64,000 nt of DNA, from contig VGZA01000034.1 of assembly GCA_016872775.1 (NCBI GenBank), positions 1 through 64,000 of the forward strand. The letters are read 5' to 3'. Both the position numbers and the translations under genes were made by a program. Of the stretch, positions 1 through 9,817 are shown piece after piece (the stretch's first letter is position 1; the number at the start of each line of letters is the position of its first letter). The notes beneath the pieces were generated by a model that had not been told where the DNA came from, searched no databases, and was given only the letters and a program-made list of their open reading frames with translations. Source of the DNA: Planctomycetota bacterium. Its GTDB lineage: Bacteria; Planctomycetota; Planctomycetia; Pirellulales; Pirellulaceae.

Positions 1-2115
1 GGCGTCGACGATCTCCAGTTCCGCGCGATCCTCAACGCTCAGATTCGGATTCGCCGTCACTCTCACTCGACAGCTTGATACCTGACTCGGGTTCAGGCAC
101 AAACAATCGATGTTGTAAACCTTGCGCTGGCCGGGATAAACAGTTCGCAAGTCCCAGGTAAGGGGAAACACTCCCGGTTCCAGACCGGCCGTCACGGCCT
201 TCGGCTGCAAGGACCGATCCAGGTCAACGACCAGTCGCACATTGTTCAACGTTTCTCGCGAGACGTTCTCCACATCGACCTGATATCGAATTGTCTGTCC
301 GGTCCTGGCCTGCGTTGGGCCGTTAAGTCGAACCTGGACCTTGCTGCGAGCCGGCAGACCGCCGGGCGGCACAACCGCGCGCAGGCATGCGCGAGCCGAA
401 GCGGTGTGACCGCCGTCCGCCGTGGCCTGGACGGTATGGCAAGGATTGCCACTATCGCGCAGACGAAACGTCAATTCGATGGGGACGGTGTCGCCCGCCT
501 CGATCACCGGTATCGAACGCTCGATCGCCTGGCCAGCTTGGCTGACATGAGAGAAAGCCGGATCAAATCGGTCGACGACGCGCACGTTGGTCAAGCGCTG
601 GTCACTGCGATTGGTAATCTCCACTCGGTACTGAACATCGCTGCCAATCTCGGCGGAGTCGGGGCCGATAATCTCGATCGCCAATGCCGGTTCGAACAAC
701 TGGACCCGATCGTGTTCGTCCTCCGCGAGCAGTCCATCCAGACTCTGAGCCCGTACGGCGAATCGGGCGTCTCCTGACCGAATCGCTTCGACTTGAATAT
801 CGATAGCGCGGGAAGTCAGACCAGGCAGGTCGCCGATCTCCCATTCGACGCGGTCGGCTAACACCCGGCCATTGGGAGTGCTTTGCAGGAACCGCCAATG
901 CGGAGGAATCGTGCCGGTAACGACAATGCCACGGGCCGGCATGTCGCCGACATTGGACACCTCGATGCGCAGAGGGAAGTGCGTGCCGACCGGGTAGGAA
1001 CCTCCCCCGCTGACACGGACGGACAGTCCAGGCGCGCTCCAGGTCACTGAGGTCGAACTGTTGCCGATGACCGTCCGAGGGAGGTCGCCACTTCCGAGTG
1101 CCGGGCGAATGATCTGAATCGACAAAGGATAGGAACCGGGCATCTCGGATTGTGGACGGACAACGACGTTGGCCTGACCGTTCGTGTCGGTACTGACCTC
1201 GACCGCTCGATCGGTTCGGTCGACGATCGCGTCCGACTCGAGTGTGGCAGGAGCCCCTTCGGGGAGTTCATACCGCACGATCCAGTCCCGGATCGGCGAA
1301 CCGTTGGTCGCGCGAGTCAATTGCGAGCTAAGCACCATCGCTTCGCCGGCCCGCCCAACGGCGGGCGGCGGGAGTGCCCACTGCACGTCAATCCAGTGGA
1401 TGGTGGCCGTCTGGCGGCGCTGGTCCCAGTTCTCCGCCTTCGGCGCGATCACGGAAACATGGCTGGTCCCTTCGGTCGCGGAAGTAAGGCTGATCCAAGC
1501 CTGTCCCTTCGCGACGCGAACGTCGTCAAATGGCGATGGGCTTCCTCGCGTGATGCGGAATTCTTTGGTCGACGTCATTCCGACCGCGTAGTTCGCGCTC
1601 AGCTTCCTGGGTTTTTCATGCAGAAGCGCCGCGAGGTAGTCGTGCGATGCCTTGCCAACGTCGACGAAATGGCCGACGCTGTCGTGGGGCAGGATCCATT
1701 CGATCGGCTGCTTGGTGATAAAATACCCGTCGCAGCTGCAGTAACCCGCCACCAGCACGACCTCGGTGTTCACGGTCGCGATCAACCTGGCCGGGTTGAC
1801 GCGCAATTGGTTGCGTCCGCCAGGGATCGGACCGCTCCCGCCCACGGGAACCACGCGCGATTGATGGAATGGATCGACCGGAATCGCCGTTACCGCAGGA
1901 CAAGGCTGCGGTTCGGGAGGCGCGGAGAAGGCTGGCTTCGGCAGGCACGACTCGATCGTGGTCGACACGGGAGCGGGTAAGAAAATCCGCTCCCCGCTGG
2001 GATCGATGGCAGGCAAGCGCAATCGTGCACAGCCAGGGACGATCGTGCCGCAGCAGAGCAGCACAAGTCCCAGCATCAGCGACCGCGAAGTAAACTCCAT
2101 TTTCATCCTTGCCAT
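1..2115 (-). CDS. DUF11-type repeat lipoprotein (3' end outside the window)
   Basis: The frame is open from 2115 down to base 1 with no stop, so the C-terminus lies outside the window. The N-terminus has a basic start, a hydrophobic stretch and a Val-Pro-Gly-Cys sequence with Cys at residue 29, which suggests an exported lipoprotein. After about 330 residues of unrecognised sequence come several beta-sandwich repeats of the DUF11/COG1361 kind (phrases such as YPVGTHFPLRIEVSNVGD and EIGSDVQYRVEITNRSD). These usually mark cell-surface or adhesion-like proteins. Three in-frame ATGs lie at 2115, 2106 and 2100. I chose 2115 because GGAG lies 4 bases upstream. It is transcribed divergently from the next gene. 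The exact role is unknown. Confidence 0.8.
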   Translation of the reverse strand, partial: MARMKMEFTSRSLMLGLVLLCCGTIVPGCARLRLPAIDPSGERIFLPAPVSTTIESCLPKPAFSAPPEPQPCPAVTAIPVDPFHQSRVVPVGGSGPIPGGRNQLRVNPARLIATVNTEVVLVAGYCSCDGYFITKQPIEWILPHDSVGHFVDVGKASHDYLAALLHEKPRKLSANYAVGMTSTKEFRITRGSPSPFDDVRVAKGQAWISLTSATEGTSHVSVIAPKAENWDQRRQTATIHWIDVQWALPPPAVGRAGEAMVLSSQLTRATNGSPIRDWIVRYELPEGAPATLESDAIVDRTDRAVEVSTDTNGQANVVVRPQSEMPGSYPLSIQIIRPALGSGDLPRTVIGNSSTSVTWSAPGLSVRVSGGGSYPVGTHFPLRIEVSNVGDMPARGIVVTGTIPPHWRFLQSTPNGRVLADRVEWEIGDLPGLTSRAIDIQVEAIRSGDARFAVRAQSLDGLLAEDEHDRVQLFEPALAIEIIGPDSAEIGSDVQYRVEITNRSDQRLTNVRVVDRFDPAFSHVSQAGQAIERSIPVIEAGDTVPIELTFRLRDSGNPCHTVQATADGGHTASARACLRAVVPPGGLPARSKVQVRLNGPTQARTGQTIRYQVDVENVSRETLNNVRLVVDLDRSLQPKAVTAGLEPGVFPLTWDLRTVYPGQRKVYNIDCLCLNPSQVSSCRVRVTANPNLSVEDRAELEIVDA

Positions 2116-2452
2116 CCCGCTCCGGACAACCCCCAGGCGTCTGCCTTTTCCCAAGGCGCGAGGCCGCGGCGCACGGAGTCTTCCTGCCTCAAAGGTAGCA
2201 CGCGAAATGGCAACATGTGGCAATTAGGAAACCAGCGAGGTGAAAAAAGGCAACATCGGGATCGATCGTACCGGATAATCCAGTCGTACCGTCGTCATTC
2301 AAGGCCGACGGCTGCCAGCCTCTCGGTCGCAGATGCGATTCTGGTATTTGGCCGCGCCGACGATTACAATCCGTCACCGCGCGCGGTGACCATGGCCCGC
2401 CGCGGCATTCGTCGAGATCTCAACGGAAGATTCGTCGGGGGGAGTCCATTCG
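2116..2452. other. Divergent intergenic region
   Basis: About 340 bases separate two divergently transcribed genes, so promoters for both should lie here. I see no convincing ORF, hairpin or repeat. A GGGGGGAG ribosome-binding site for the right-hand gene lies at its end. Confidence 0.5.
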
Positions 2453-5400
2453 ATGTTAGGCGCGCGATCCTTGATCAACTCGATTCGCTCCTTGGTTATC
2501 TGTCTCATCCTTTGTTTGGCGCCGATGCCCGACCACGGGATCACCTGCGACGGCACAATCGCCACGGCGAATGAACCGGAAACTTCACGGCGACCGGCCT
2601 GGACGTCGTCTCGCATGAAAGGCACGCCGACGCCGCCGGCCCCCTACAAAGCGGTCGCGGCATTCCCAGGACTGCAGTTTCAGAAGCCGACGAGCATCGA
2701 GGAAATTCCAGGTACAAAACGGATCCTGGTTACCGAGATGGCGGGGCGCGTTCTGTCGCTGGAAAAACGCCCCGACGTCGGGCGAGCCGAGCTGATGATC
2801 GACCTGAGCGCCGTATTTCTCCCTGGATCAAAGGGCGGGGCAATTTCGCTGTTCGACGCGGAATTCGACCCCAATTTCACCGACAATCGATTCGTGTACC
2901 TCTGTTACGTCCATCCAGGACAGAAGGGACAGACGCGCGTATCGAGATTCCGCGTTGGCAACCTCAGTCCCCCGAGCATCGATGCCGATTCCGAACAAGT
3001 CGTCATTACCTGGCCGGCGGGTGGACACAACGGTGGATGCCTTGAATTCGGCAACGACGGAATGCTCTACATCTCCACGGGGGATGGGTCGGGTCCAAAC
3101 CCGCCCGATGGCCTGACGACCGGACAAGACGTCTCCGATCTGCTTGGATCGATCCTGCGCATCGATGTCCGGACCTCCACACCGGACCAGCCGTACGTCA
3201 TCCCGGACGACAATCCGCTGCGGTCCGTCCGCGGCGCGCGCCCGGAGATCTGGGCCTACGGATTGCGAAACCCCTGGAAGTTCGGCATCGACCATGTCAC
3301 AGGGGACGTGATGGTCGCCGACAACGGCTGGGAGTCCTGGGAGCTGATTTATCGCGCGCAGCGCGGTGCCAACTGCGGTTGGCCTGTGATGGAAGGGAGA
3401 GCCGCATTACGCACGGAGGTCAAAGTCGGCCCCACCCCGATTCAACCTCCGGTCAAGGATCATCCGCACACGGAAGCGAATTCCGTTATTGGCGGCCCGG
3501 TCTACCGAGGCTCGAAGCTCGCGGATTTGGACGGCTGGTTCATCTACGGAGATTACATCACCGGAACGCTCTGGGCCGTTCATCGCGAGCAGGACGAGTC
3601 CTATTCCCATCGGACGCTGGTTGATACCGACTTGCGGATTGTCGCTTTCATGCAGGGGACCGAAGGCGAGCTCTTTGTTCTTGACTACGATGTCACCGGA
3701 CAAATCTATGAGCTGCTGCCTGCAACTCGCCCCGATCTTTCCGCCGGCTTTCCTCGTCGACTGAGCGAGACAGGATTGTTTCGTTCGGTTGCCGATTGCC
3801 TGCCCGCTGCAGGCATCATTCCGTACACGGTACGTGTACCGCGATGGCAAGACGGAGCAACTGCCGAACGTTGGGTGGCGATCCCAGGCAATGCCGTGAT
3901 TCCGTCCGGCGCGTTGCCCGATCCCGCGGCGAAAGCTTCACAAGTCGGTGAGCCGGGCGCGACGCTCACACAACCTGCCGCTACTCCCTTTCCCGAGGGG
4001 ACGGTTCTGGTCAAGCACCTTTCGTTGCCAGCCGGAGATGGAAATAAATGGAAGAGGATCGAGACGCAGATCCTGCACTTCGACGACGGCACCTGGAACC
4101 CTTACAGTTACTTGTGGGACGAGGACGATCGCGATGGTTCGCTCGTGGATGCCATCGGCACGTCACGACAGGTGCCGTCACAAGACCCTTCCGGCACGCA
4201 GCGGCCCGTCGATCGGACTTGGCATATCAACGCCGTGAACGAGTGCAAGCTGTGCCATAACGCCGGTCCCGGTTATCTGCTCGGCTTTGTACCGAACCAG
4301 CTGCTGGCAAAGGGTGCCGCACGAAAAATGCCGCCGGGCGAGTCCGTCCGTGAATTTGTGGCAATGGGCGTTTTCGACGGCGTGCCCGACTCCGCCAACC
4401 ACGACGCGATGCGACTTATCGATCCCAGCGATACATCGCAGTCACTCGATGCCCGTGCCCGTTCGTACCTGCACGTGAATTGCGCGATGTGTCACCATCC
4501 CGGCGGTAACGCCATCGTTTCATTTTTCTTGCGGCGAGATCTACCGTTTGAGCAGCTGAACACGAACAAGGGAACCGGAATCGGCACCTTCGGCATGGCG
4601 GAAGCCCGGCTGGTGCGGCCGGGCGATCCGTACCGCAGTGTGTTGATGTATCGTATTTCCAAGTTGGGGTACGGACGCATGCCGTACATCGGTTCGCGAC
4701 TGGTCGACAGTTCCGGAGTCAGCTTGATCGAACAGTGGATTCGCTCCCTGCCGATGGGAGACGCTGCGGTGCGATCGGCACCATTGACCGAGTCGAGCGC
4801 TGATGCCGCCGCGCTGGCGTTGTTTTCGCAGCGCGACGCCGCGAATCCGACGCAGCTTGAGTCAGCCGCTCGGCGGCTTACCCAAAGCACCGAAGGCGCT
4901 TTGGCATTGGTTATGAGTTTGCATCGTGGAAAGGTCGACGCCGCGCGAGTCAAGGCCGCAGTTAGCGCCGGGTCGGAGTCAGCAAGCGATATTCGAGGGC
5001 TGTTCGAGACCTTTGTCCCGGAAGCGGAACGCCGTCCCACCCTGGGCCCGTCTCCAGATCCGACGACGATTCTGGTACGTCAAGGCAGCGTGGACCGAGG
5101 CCGACTGATTTTCCATAGCGACAATAGCCGCTGTCGGTCGTGCCACGATGTGGCCGACCGGGAAAAGTCGTTGGGACCAAGTCTCCGCGAAATCAACAAA
5201 AAATACCCGGCCGATCGCGACTTGTTACCGCACGTTCTACAACCGTCGTTGAAAGTGGAGGAACCGTTTGCTGCATACTCTTTGCTTACGGTCGACGGCG
5301 CTGCATGGGTCGGCTTGTTGCGCGCGCAGTCCGGCGAAGCAGTCGTCCTGCAGACTGCGGATCGGAAACTGGTACGCATCCCGCGGCAGCAGATCGATAC

Positions 5401-5527
5401 CCTGCAACGCAGCAGCAAGTCGCTGATGCCCGATCAACTGTTCAGCGACATGACCGCTCAAGAGGCCGCCGATCTGTTGGCCTATATCCGTTCGCTGGGC
5501 GCTGCCGATGAGTTGGACAAGGGCTGA
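2453..5527 (+). CDS. Secreted glucose/sorbosone dehydrogenase-like protein fused to triheme cytochrome c
   Basis: 1024 residues with an N-terminal hydrophobic export signal. Residues about 65-420 form a PQQ-type glucose/sorbosone dehydrogenase-like beta-propeller (motifs GGHNGGCLEFGNDGMLYIS, WAYGLRNPWKFGID, GANCGWPVMEG). A central domain carries two haem c sites, CKLCH (598-602) and CAMCH (677-681), in the style of SO2930-type proteins. A C-terminal planctomycete/verrucomicrobial haem-binding domain carries CRSCH (894-898). The likely role is periplasmic sugar or alcohol oxidation with direct electron transfer through its own haems. The substrate is inferred only at class level. The ATG at 2453 follows GGGGGGAG by 7 bases. 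Confidence 0.85.
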   Translation: MLGARSLINSIRSLVICLILCLAPMPDHGITCDGTIATANEPETSRRPAWTSSRMKGTPTPPAPYKAVAAFPGLQFQKPTSIEEIPGTKRILVTEMAGRVLSLEKRPDVGRAELMIDLSAVFLPGSKGGAISLFDAEFDPNFTDNRFVYLCYVHPGQKGQTRVSRFRVGNLSPPSIDADSEQVVITWPAGGHNGGCLEFGNDGMLYISTGDGSGPNPPDGLTTGQDVSDLLGSILRIDVRTSTPDQPYVIPDDNPLRSVRGARPEIWAYGLRNPWKFGIDHVTGDVMVADNGWESWELIYRAQRGANCGWPVMEGRAALRTEVKVGPTPIQPPVKDHPHTEANSVIGGPVYRGSKLADLDGWFIYGDYITGTLWAVHREQDESYSHRTLVDTDLRIVAFMQGTEGELFVLDYDVTGQIYELLPATRPDLSAGFPRRLSETGLFRSVADCLPAAGIIPYTVRVPRWQDGATAERWVAIPGNAVIPSGALPDPAAKASQVGEPGATLTQPAATPFPEGTVLVKHLSLPAGDGNKWKRIETQILHFDDGTWNPYSYLWDEDDRDGSLVDAIGTSRQVPSQDPSGTQRPVDRTWHINAVNECKLCHNAGPGYLLGFVPNQLLAKGAARKMPPGESVREFVAMGVFDGVPDSANHDAMRLIDPSDTSQSLDARARSYLHVNCAMCHHPGGNAIVSFFLRRDLPFEQLNTNKGTGIGTFGMAEARLVRPGDPYRSVLMYRISKLGYGRMPYIGSRLVDSSGVSLIEQWIRSLPMGDAAVRSAPLTESSADAAALALFSQRDAANPTQLESAARRLTQSTEGALALVMSLHRGKVDAARVKAAVSAGSESASDIRGLFETFVPEAERRPTLGPSPDPTTILVRQGSVDRGRLIFHSDNSRCRSCHDVADREKSLGPSLREINKKYPADRDLLPHVLQPSLKVEEPFAAYSLLTVDGAAWVGLLRAQSGEAVVLQTADRKLVRIPRQQIDTLQRSSKSLMPDQLFSDMTAQEAADLLAYIRSLGAADELDKG

Positions 5528-5538
5528 CCAGCGGCCGA

Positions 5539-6735
5539 TCAAGGGCCGACCAGGGGCCAGCGGAACGTGGACTGCAGTTTCACATGCGTACCGTTCGACG
5601 AGGACGCACGGGCCGCGGTGATGATTTCCAAGACATGCAATGCATGCTCGGGGGTGATCAGCAGTTCTCGATCCGTCACGAGACTTTCCGCGGCAAGCGC
5701 TGCGCCCTGTTGCCAGACGTAGCCATTCGCGTCGGTCACATGCCGCTCCAGACGCGGACGATCGTGCGTCGCCAGGTCGACTCCCTGCGGTTCCCAGTCG
5801 TAGCCGATGAGTCCCATGTAGCCTCGGCTGCCTACGATCGAGATCGTGTGGCGCTGCTCCTCTTTGCCGACGTGACCATGCGGATTGAAGTAGTTGAACC
5901 CGGACTGTACATGGGAAATCACCCCATTGCCATGGTCGAGCAGCAGCATCGCGTTATCTTCCTCGGTGACCTCGATGCGGCCTTTTTCCTGGATGTCGCG
6001 ATGAGGGGTGACGATGCTCAACATGGCCGTTACCGTGCGGACCGGACCCAGGATTCCGGTCAGGCTGGTCAAGTTGTAGACCGCCAGATCGGGCATGCTA
6101 CCGCCGCCTTTTTCGTAAAAGAACGACGACCAATTGGGACCTTCGTGGCCGTAGTCGGCGTGCGCGGCGGCAATTCGCCCCAGCGTGCCGCGCTGGATTG
6201 CACTTGCCATAAACGCGAACTGCGGACTCAGCGGCGTTATCGGGGCTCCCCAGATTCGCAGGCGATTCTCGGCTGCCAGTCGCAGCAACGCTTGTCCTGC
6301 CGCCAGCGAATTGGCGATCGGTTTCTCGCTCCAGACATGCTTGCCGGCCTCGAGTGCGCGGCGGTTTACTTTTTCGTGTTCCTGCATGTCGGTAAGGTCG
6401 ACGAGGAATTCGAATGGCTCTCCGGCAAGCATCGCTTCGATGCTAGGATAGTGGTGGGCAATTCGGAACTTTTCCGATTGCTTGCGAGCTCGCTCGTGAC
6501 GAATGTCACAAAGGCTCACGACCTCCACAAAAGGACTCTGTGTCAGCACCGGCAAGTAGGCGTTGGAAACGCTGCCGCAGCCGATAACCCCGGTGCGAAC
6601 ACGGCGGGCAGCGGCAGGCCTCTCGGAGGTTTTGACAGCCGCCGGAACGGCGCCTGCCTGCCCAGCCATCCCCGCTGCGATCGTCGCTGCGGTAAACTCG
6701 CGGCGGTTCCAATGCTTGCGATCGGAGGTTGACAT
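5539..6735 (-). CDS. Gfo/Idh/MocA-family oxidoreductase with Tat signal
   Basis: 398 residues. The N-terminus has a twin-arginine motif (NRREFTAATIAAGMAG), so the protein is probably exported folded with its cofactor. A Rossmann segment follows (VRTGVIGCGSVSNAYLPVL). The conserved lysine motif is EAGKHVWSEKPIANSLA, where EKP is the family's catalytic/NAD-contacting element. Such proteins oxidise or reduce sugars or cyclitols with NAD(P). Planctomycetes carry many exported paralogs whose substrates cannot be read from sequence. I chose the ATG at 6735 over an upstream in-frame start because GAGG lies 9 bases upstream and the Tat motif then sits near the N-terminus. It converges on the gene ending at 5527. 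Confidence 0.88.
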   Translation of the reverse strand: MSTSDRKHWNRREFTAATIAAGMAGQAGAVPAAVKTSERPAAARRVRTGVIGCGSVSNAYLPVLTQSPFVEVVSLCDIRHERARKQSEKFRIAHHYPSIEAMLAGEPFEFLVDLTDMQEHEKVNRRALEAGKHVWSEKPIANSLAAGQALLRLAAENRLRIWGAPITPLSPQFAFMASAIQRGTLGRIAAAHADYGHEGPNWSSFFYEKGGGSMPDLAVYNLTSLTGILGPVRTVTAMLSIVTPHRDIQEKGRIEVTEEDNAMLLLDHGNGVISHVQSGFNYFNPHGHVGKEEQRHTISIVGSRGYMGLIGYDWEPQGVDLATHDRPRLERHVTDANGYVWQQGAALAAESLVTDRELLITPEHALHVLEIITAARASSSNGTHVKLQSTFRWPLVGP

Positions 6736-6940
6736 ATAAGGTAGTCCTCGAGTTAATCGTCCATAACTTGACACACGAAAAAGTCGACGCAGCTCAGGCG
6801 CCATCGTACCGCTGGCAGAATTGGCCGTTCAGTAGGGGCGATCAAAAAATCCCGCGCAGACTGGCTGGGGAGCAAGCAGTAGAATTGATCGAGATCCGGC
6901 GAGGTGGGGTTCTGACATTTCCAGGTCGAGAGGGCATGCC

Positions 6941-7870
6941 ATGAAAGATCCTCCGATGCCGCTGCATGCGGCGCCCGAAGCCATACCGCCAAGACTCACG
7001 GAGTATGGCTCGATCATCGACGCACAATTAATGGTCACGCCTCCCGATGTCGAATCGCTCGAACTCGAACCGGGGCACCCTGGAATCAACGACCCCCGAT
7101 ACGTGCAACGGCGGCACGAACTATTCGTCCTCTGCCGGACGGCTCGACTGCACGGATCGGGCCCACCATGGATCGAGTACCAGCCCGATGAATTGCAGGT
7201 CTGGCGCGACGTCAGCCCCAAGCTCGATGCGCTGCATGTCCGCCATGCCAGTCGAATCTACCTGGCCGCCAAGCGGCAATTGGGAATTTCGGCCGACGAA
7301 ATCCCGCAACTGCGAGTGCTGAGCGAGCAATTGCGAACGCACAGCAACATGCACCTGGTGCCGGCCGAAGGGCCGTTGCCGTACCGAACCTTCTATGAGT
7401 ACATCGCCCAACGCGGATTTCCGGTTACTCAGTTTATCCGCCATCCATCGCACCCCGAATTCACTCCGGAACCCGACATGATCCACGACTGCCTCGGACA
7501 TGTGCCTCCGCTGATGAACCACGATTACGCCGAATTGCTGACCATGATCGGAAAAGCGGCATCGGCGGCCCGGCGCGGCGATCATCTGTTGGCACTCAAA
7601 CGATTCAGCTGGTTCAGCATCGAATTCGGACTCATCGCGGAGGATGGCGAAACGCGAATCTTCGGAGCGGGGATACTCTCGTCCACCGGTGAAATCCCGT
7701 TTGCTCTTTCGAACGACGTGCGGCGCCTGCCGTTCCAGACCGACCAGGTCATCGAAACCGACTACGATCCCTCCCGAATGCAGGACCTGTTGTACGTGAT
7801 CCCTGATTTCTCGTTTCTGCGGCGCGAAACCCAATCGCTGATTGAACGCCTTGGAATCACAGCCCTTTGA
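6941..7870 (+). CDS. phhA: Biopterin-dependent aromatic amino acid hydroxylase (phenylalanine 4-hydroxylase type)
   Basis: 309 residues covering the catalytic domain of the aromatic amino acid hydroxylases, with no recognisable ACT regulatory domain. The iron-binding facial triad is visible: His182 and His187 in PDMIHDCLGHVPP, and Glu228 in WFSIEFG. The family converts phenylalanine to tyrosine (or tyrosine/tryptophan to hydroxylated forms) using tetrahydropterin and oxygen. Phenylalanine is the usual bacterial substrate and is inferred here. GAGAGG lies 8 bases upstream of the ATG. The PilT-like gene follows after 18 bases, so the two may be co-transcribed although their functions look unrelated. 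No pterin recycling gene (phhB) is next to it. Confidence 0.9.
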   Translation: MKDPPMPLHAAPEAIPPRLTEYGSIIDAQLMVTPPDVESLELEPGHPGINDPRYVQRRHELFVLCRTARLHGSGPPWIEYQPDELQVWRDVSPKLDALHVRHASRIYLAAKRQLGISADEIPQLRVLSEQLRTHSNMHLVPAEGPLPYRTFYEYIAQRGFPVTQFIRHPSHPEFTPEPDMIHDCLGHVPPLMNHDYAELLTMIGKAASAARRGDHLLALKRFSWFSIEFGLIAEDGETRIFGAGILSSTGEIPFALSNDVRRLPFQTDQVIETDYDPSRMQDLLYVIPDFSFLRRETQSLIERLGITAL

Positions 7871-7888
7871 GCGAAAGCGCCGCAGTTC

Positions 7889-8986
7889 ATGGAAAACCAG
7901 TGGCATGGTGCCCGCACGATCCCGGTCAGGCTGCAACGCTGGCTGCAACTCGCCGTCGAATCCCAAGCGTCCGACCTGCACCTGATCGTGGGAAATCGTC
8001 CCGCATTGCGGTTGCAAGGCAATCTGCGCGAACTCGAGGAAGCCGAATTGTGCTCCGAGGACACACGGGAACTGGTGGCGAATCTCTGCGAGCCCGACGC
8101 GATCGTCCGCTTCGAGGGCCAGAAGAGTCTCGATTTTTCCTTCGACTATTCCGGCCATTCCTGGAGCAGCCGCTTTCGCGTGAACCTGTTCCATTGCGGG
8201 CGCGACATTGGAGCCTGTCTGCGGGTGATTCCGCACGCGATTCCCACATTCGAATGGGCCAATTTTCCCACGGCTCTGGGGCAGCGTCTGGCCTTGCTGC
8301 GAGACGGGCTCGTAATCCTGACCGGTGCAACCGGCTCGGGAAAAAGCACCAGCCTGGCCATGATTGTCAACCTGCTGAATCAGCAAGGCGGGTATCGGAT
8401 CATCACCGTGGAAGAGCCGGTCGAATATGAGTTTCCCAAGGCCAGCCATTCGATCGTCACCCAACTGGAAGTTGGACGGGACGTCCATTCATTTGCTGAC
8501 GGTCTGAAATATGGTCTGCGGCAGGATCCTGACGTGATCCTGGTCGGCGAGATCCGCGACAAGGAAACGGCCCAGATGGCATTGAGTGCGGCCGAAACGG
8601 GGCACCTGGTCTTCAGCACTCTGCACACCCGCGACGCGAAAGGGGCAATTACGCGTTTCGCGGATCTGTTTCCCCAAGAGGCACAGTCGGACATTCGCGC
8701 ACAGCTGGCGATGAGCCTGCGGTCGGTCGTCAGCCAGCGGTTGTTGCCCGATGCCAGCGGCGAAGTGCAGCGGCACCTGACGCTCGAAGTGCTGTTCAAC
8801 ACGTTTCCGATTGCCAGTGCGATTCGCATGGGCAAGATCGAGTCGATCGACAATTACATTCAGACCGGACGGGACGACGGGATGATTGGCTTCGATGAAT
8901 CGATTCGCCGTCTATATCGCGCCCAGAAAATCAGCCGCGACACCGCGGAAGAGAATATGCGCGAGCCCGGTTCACTGAACCGTTGA
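7889..8986 (+). CDS. pilT: PilT-family type IV pilus retraction ATPase
   Basis: 365 residues, the usual PilT length. The N-terminal PAS-like domain has the signature ASDLHLIVGNRPALRL. Walker A is GATGSGKST at 146-154, Walker B is DVILVGE at 215-221, and the His box is TGHLVFSTLHT at 237-247. PilT hexamers hydrolyse ATP at the inner membrane base of type IV pili and drive retraction and twitching. Other pilin-like proteins occur in the window but no pilus assembly operon is adjacent. Its 3' end overlaps the 3' end of the convergent fhcC by 15 bases. Confidence 0.92.
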   Translation: MENQWHGARTIPVRLQRWLQLAVESQASDLHLIVGNRPALRLQGNLRELEEAELCSEDTRELVANLCEPDAIVRFEGQKSLDFSFDYSGHSWSSRFRVNLFHCGRDIGACLRVIPHAIPTFEWANFPTALGQRLALLRDGLVILTGATGSGKSTSLAMIVNLLNQQGGYRIITVEEPVEYEFPKASHSIVTQLEVGRDVHSFADGLKYGLRQDPDVILVGEIRDKETAQMALSAAETGHLVFSTLHTRDAKGAITRFADLFPQEAQSDIRAQLAMSLRSVVSQRLLPDASGEVQRHLTLEVLFNTFPIASAIRMGKIESIDNYIQTGRDDGMIGFDESIRRLYRAQKISRDTAEENMREPGSLNR

Positions 8987-9799
8987 TCCGTTGCGGGGGC
9001 GCCAGATCAATAGTTCGCCTTTCCCCGGAACGGAAGAATCGCCGGAGTAGCAGTCGTAGGTGCCCTGATCATCGAGCGCTGGTAACGCGATGTCCCAGTC
9101 GGCAAGTTGGCGGGCGAGCAGCCGCAGGAATAACGGGTTGTGCGAGCAACTGGTGGCAAACGTCGGCAGCAGCGGCAGCGGGGCCAGCGAGATAATCGTT
9201 CCGCGAACCATCCAGGCTCCCGCGCGGATTTCGGAGCCGGCGCGCAGGAGTATTGTCCCCCCCTTCATTTGCAGACCGGCGAAATCTTTCACGCGTTTGC
9301 CGACGACAATCAGGCCGCGCCGCATCCGCATCCCGATTTCCAGCCCGGCAGTTCCGTCGATGATGATCGTGCCGTTCTTCATTCCCGAAACGCTGCCTCG
9401 ATAGGCCGCGCCCACCTGCCCGCCTGCATCTCCACGGACGCGGATCGTTCCCTGGCTCATTTCCGCACCCAGCCAGTCGCCCGTGTTGCCATGCACCTCG
9501 ATTTCACCGCCTTTCATGCGGGCTCCGAGGTGCATTCCGGCATTCCCGACGATTTCGATCCGGCCTTGCGACATGCCGCGCCCCAGCCACTTCACGCGCG
9601 AAAGGTCGCCGATCAATTTCAACTCCAGGCCCGGCGCACCGCTGATGTCGAAAAACTCGTCCAGTCGGCGTCGGTGTTTCCCAAGCTGCAGTGGCAAGGC
9701 GCGGATTTCATCGAGCGACATCCGGGCCAAGGTGTCCGGGGAAATCAGTTCCGCCTCCAGCGGCACCGGAGGATTCTGTTTGAGTGTCAGTTGCAGCAT
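8972..9799 (-). CDS. fhcC: Formylmethanofuran dehydrogenase/transferase subunit C
   Basis: 275 residues. The middle is a right-handed beta-helix made of GxxxGxxM-type repeats (IEIVGNAGMHLGARMKGG, IRVRGDAGGQVGAAY, IIIDGTAGLEIGMRM), the signature of FwdC/FhcC and the glutamate synthase alpha C-terminal domain. In the archaeal and methylotroph complexes this subunit packs against the amidohydrolase subunit and helps form the formyl-carrier channel. It is the last gene of the fhc operon, 18 bases after fhcA. In Methylobacterium the formyltransferase gene fhcD lies between C and A. Here there is no room for it. Confidence 0.92.
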   Translation of the reverse strand: MLQLTLKQNPPVPLEAELISPDTLARMSLDEIRALPLQLGKHRRRLDEFFDISGAPGLELKLIGDLSRVKWLGRGMSQGRIEIVGNAGMHLGARMKGGEIEVHGNTGDWLGAEMSQGTIRVRGDAGGQVGAAYRGSVSGMKNGTIIIDGTAGLEIGMRMRRGLIVVGKRVKDFAGLQMKGGTILLRAGSEIRAGAWMVRGTIISLAPLPLLPTFATSCSHNPLFLRLLARQLADWDIALPALDDQGTYDCYSGDSSVPGKGELLIWRPRNGSTVQ

Positions 9800-9817
9800 G
9801 CTCGTGTCGACAGGCCC

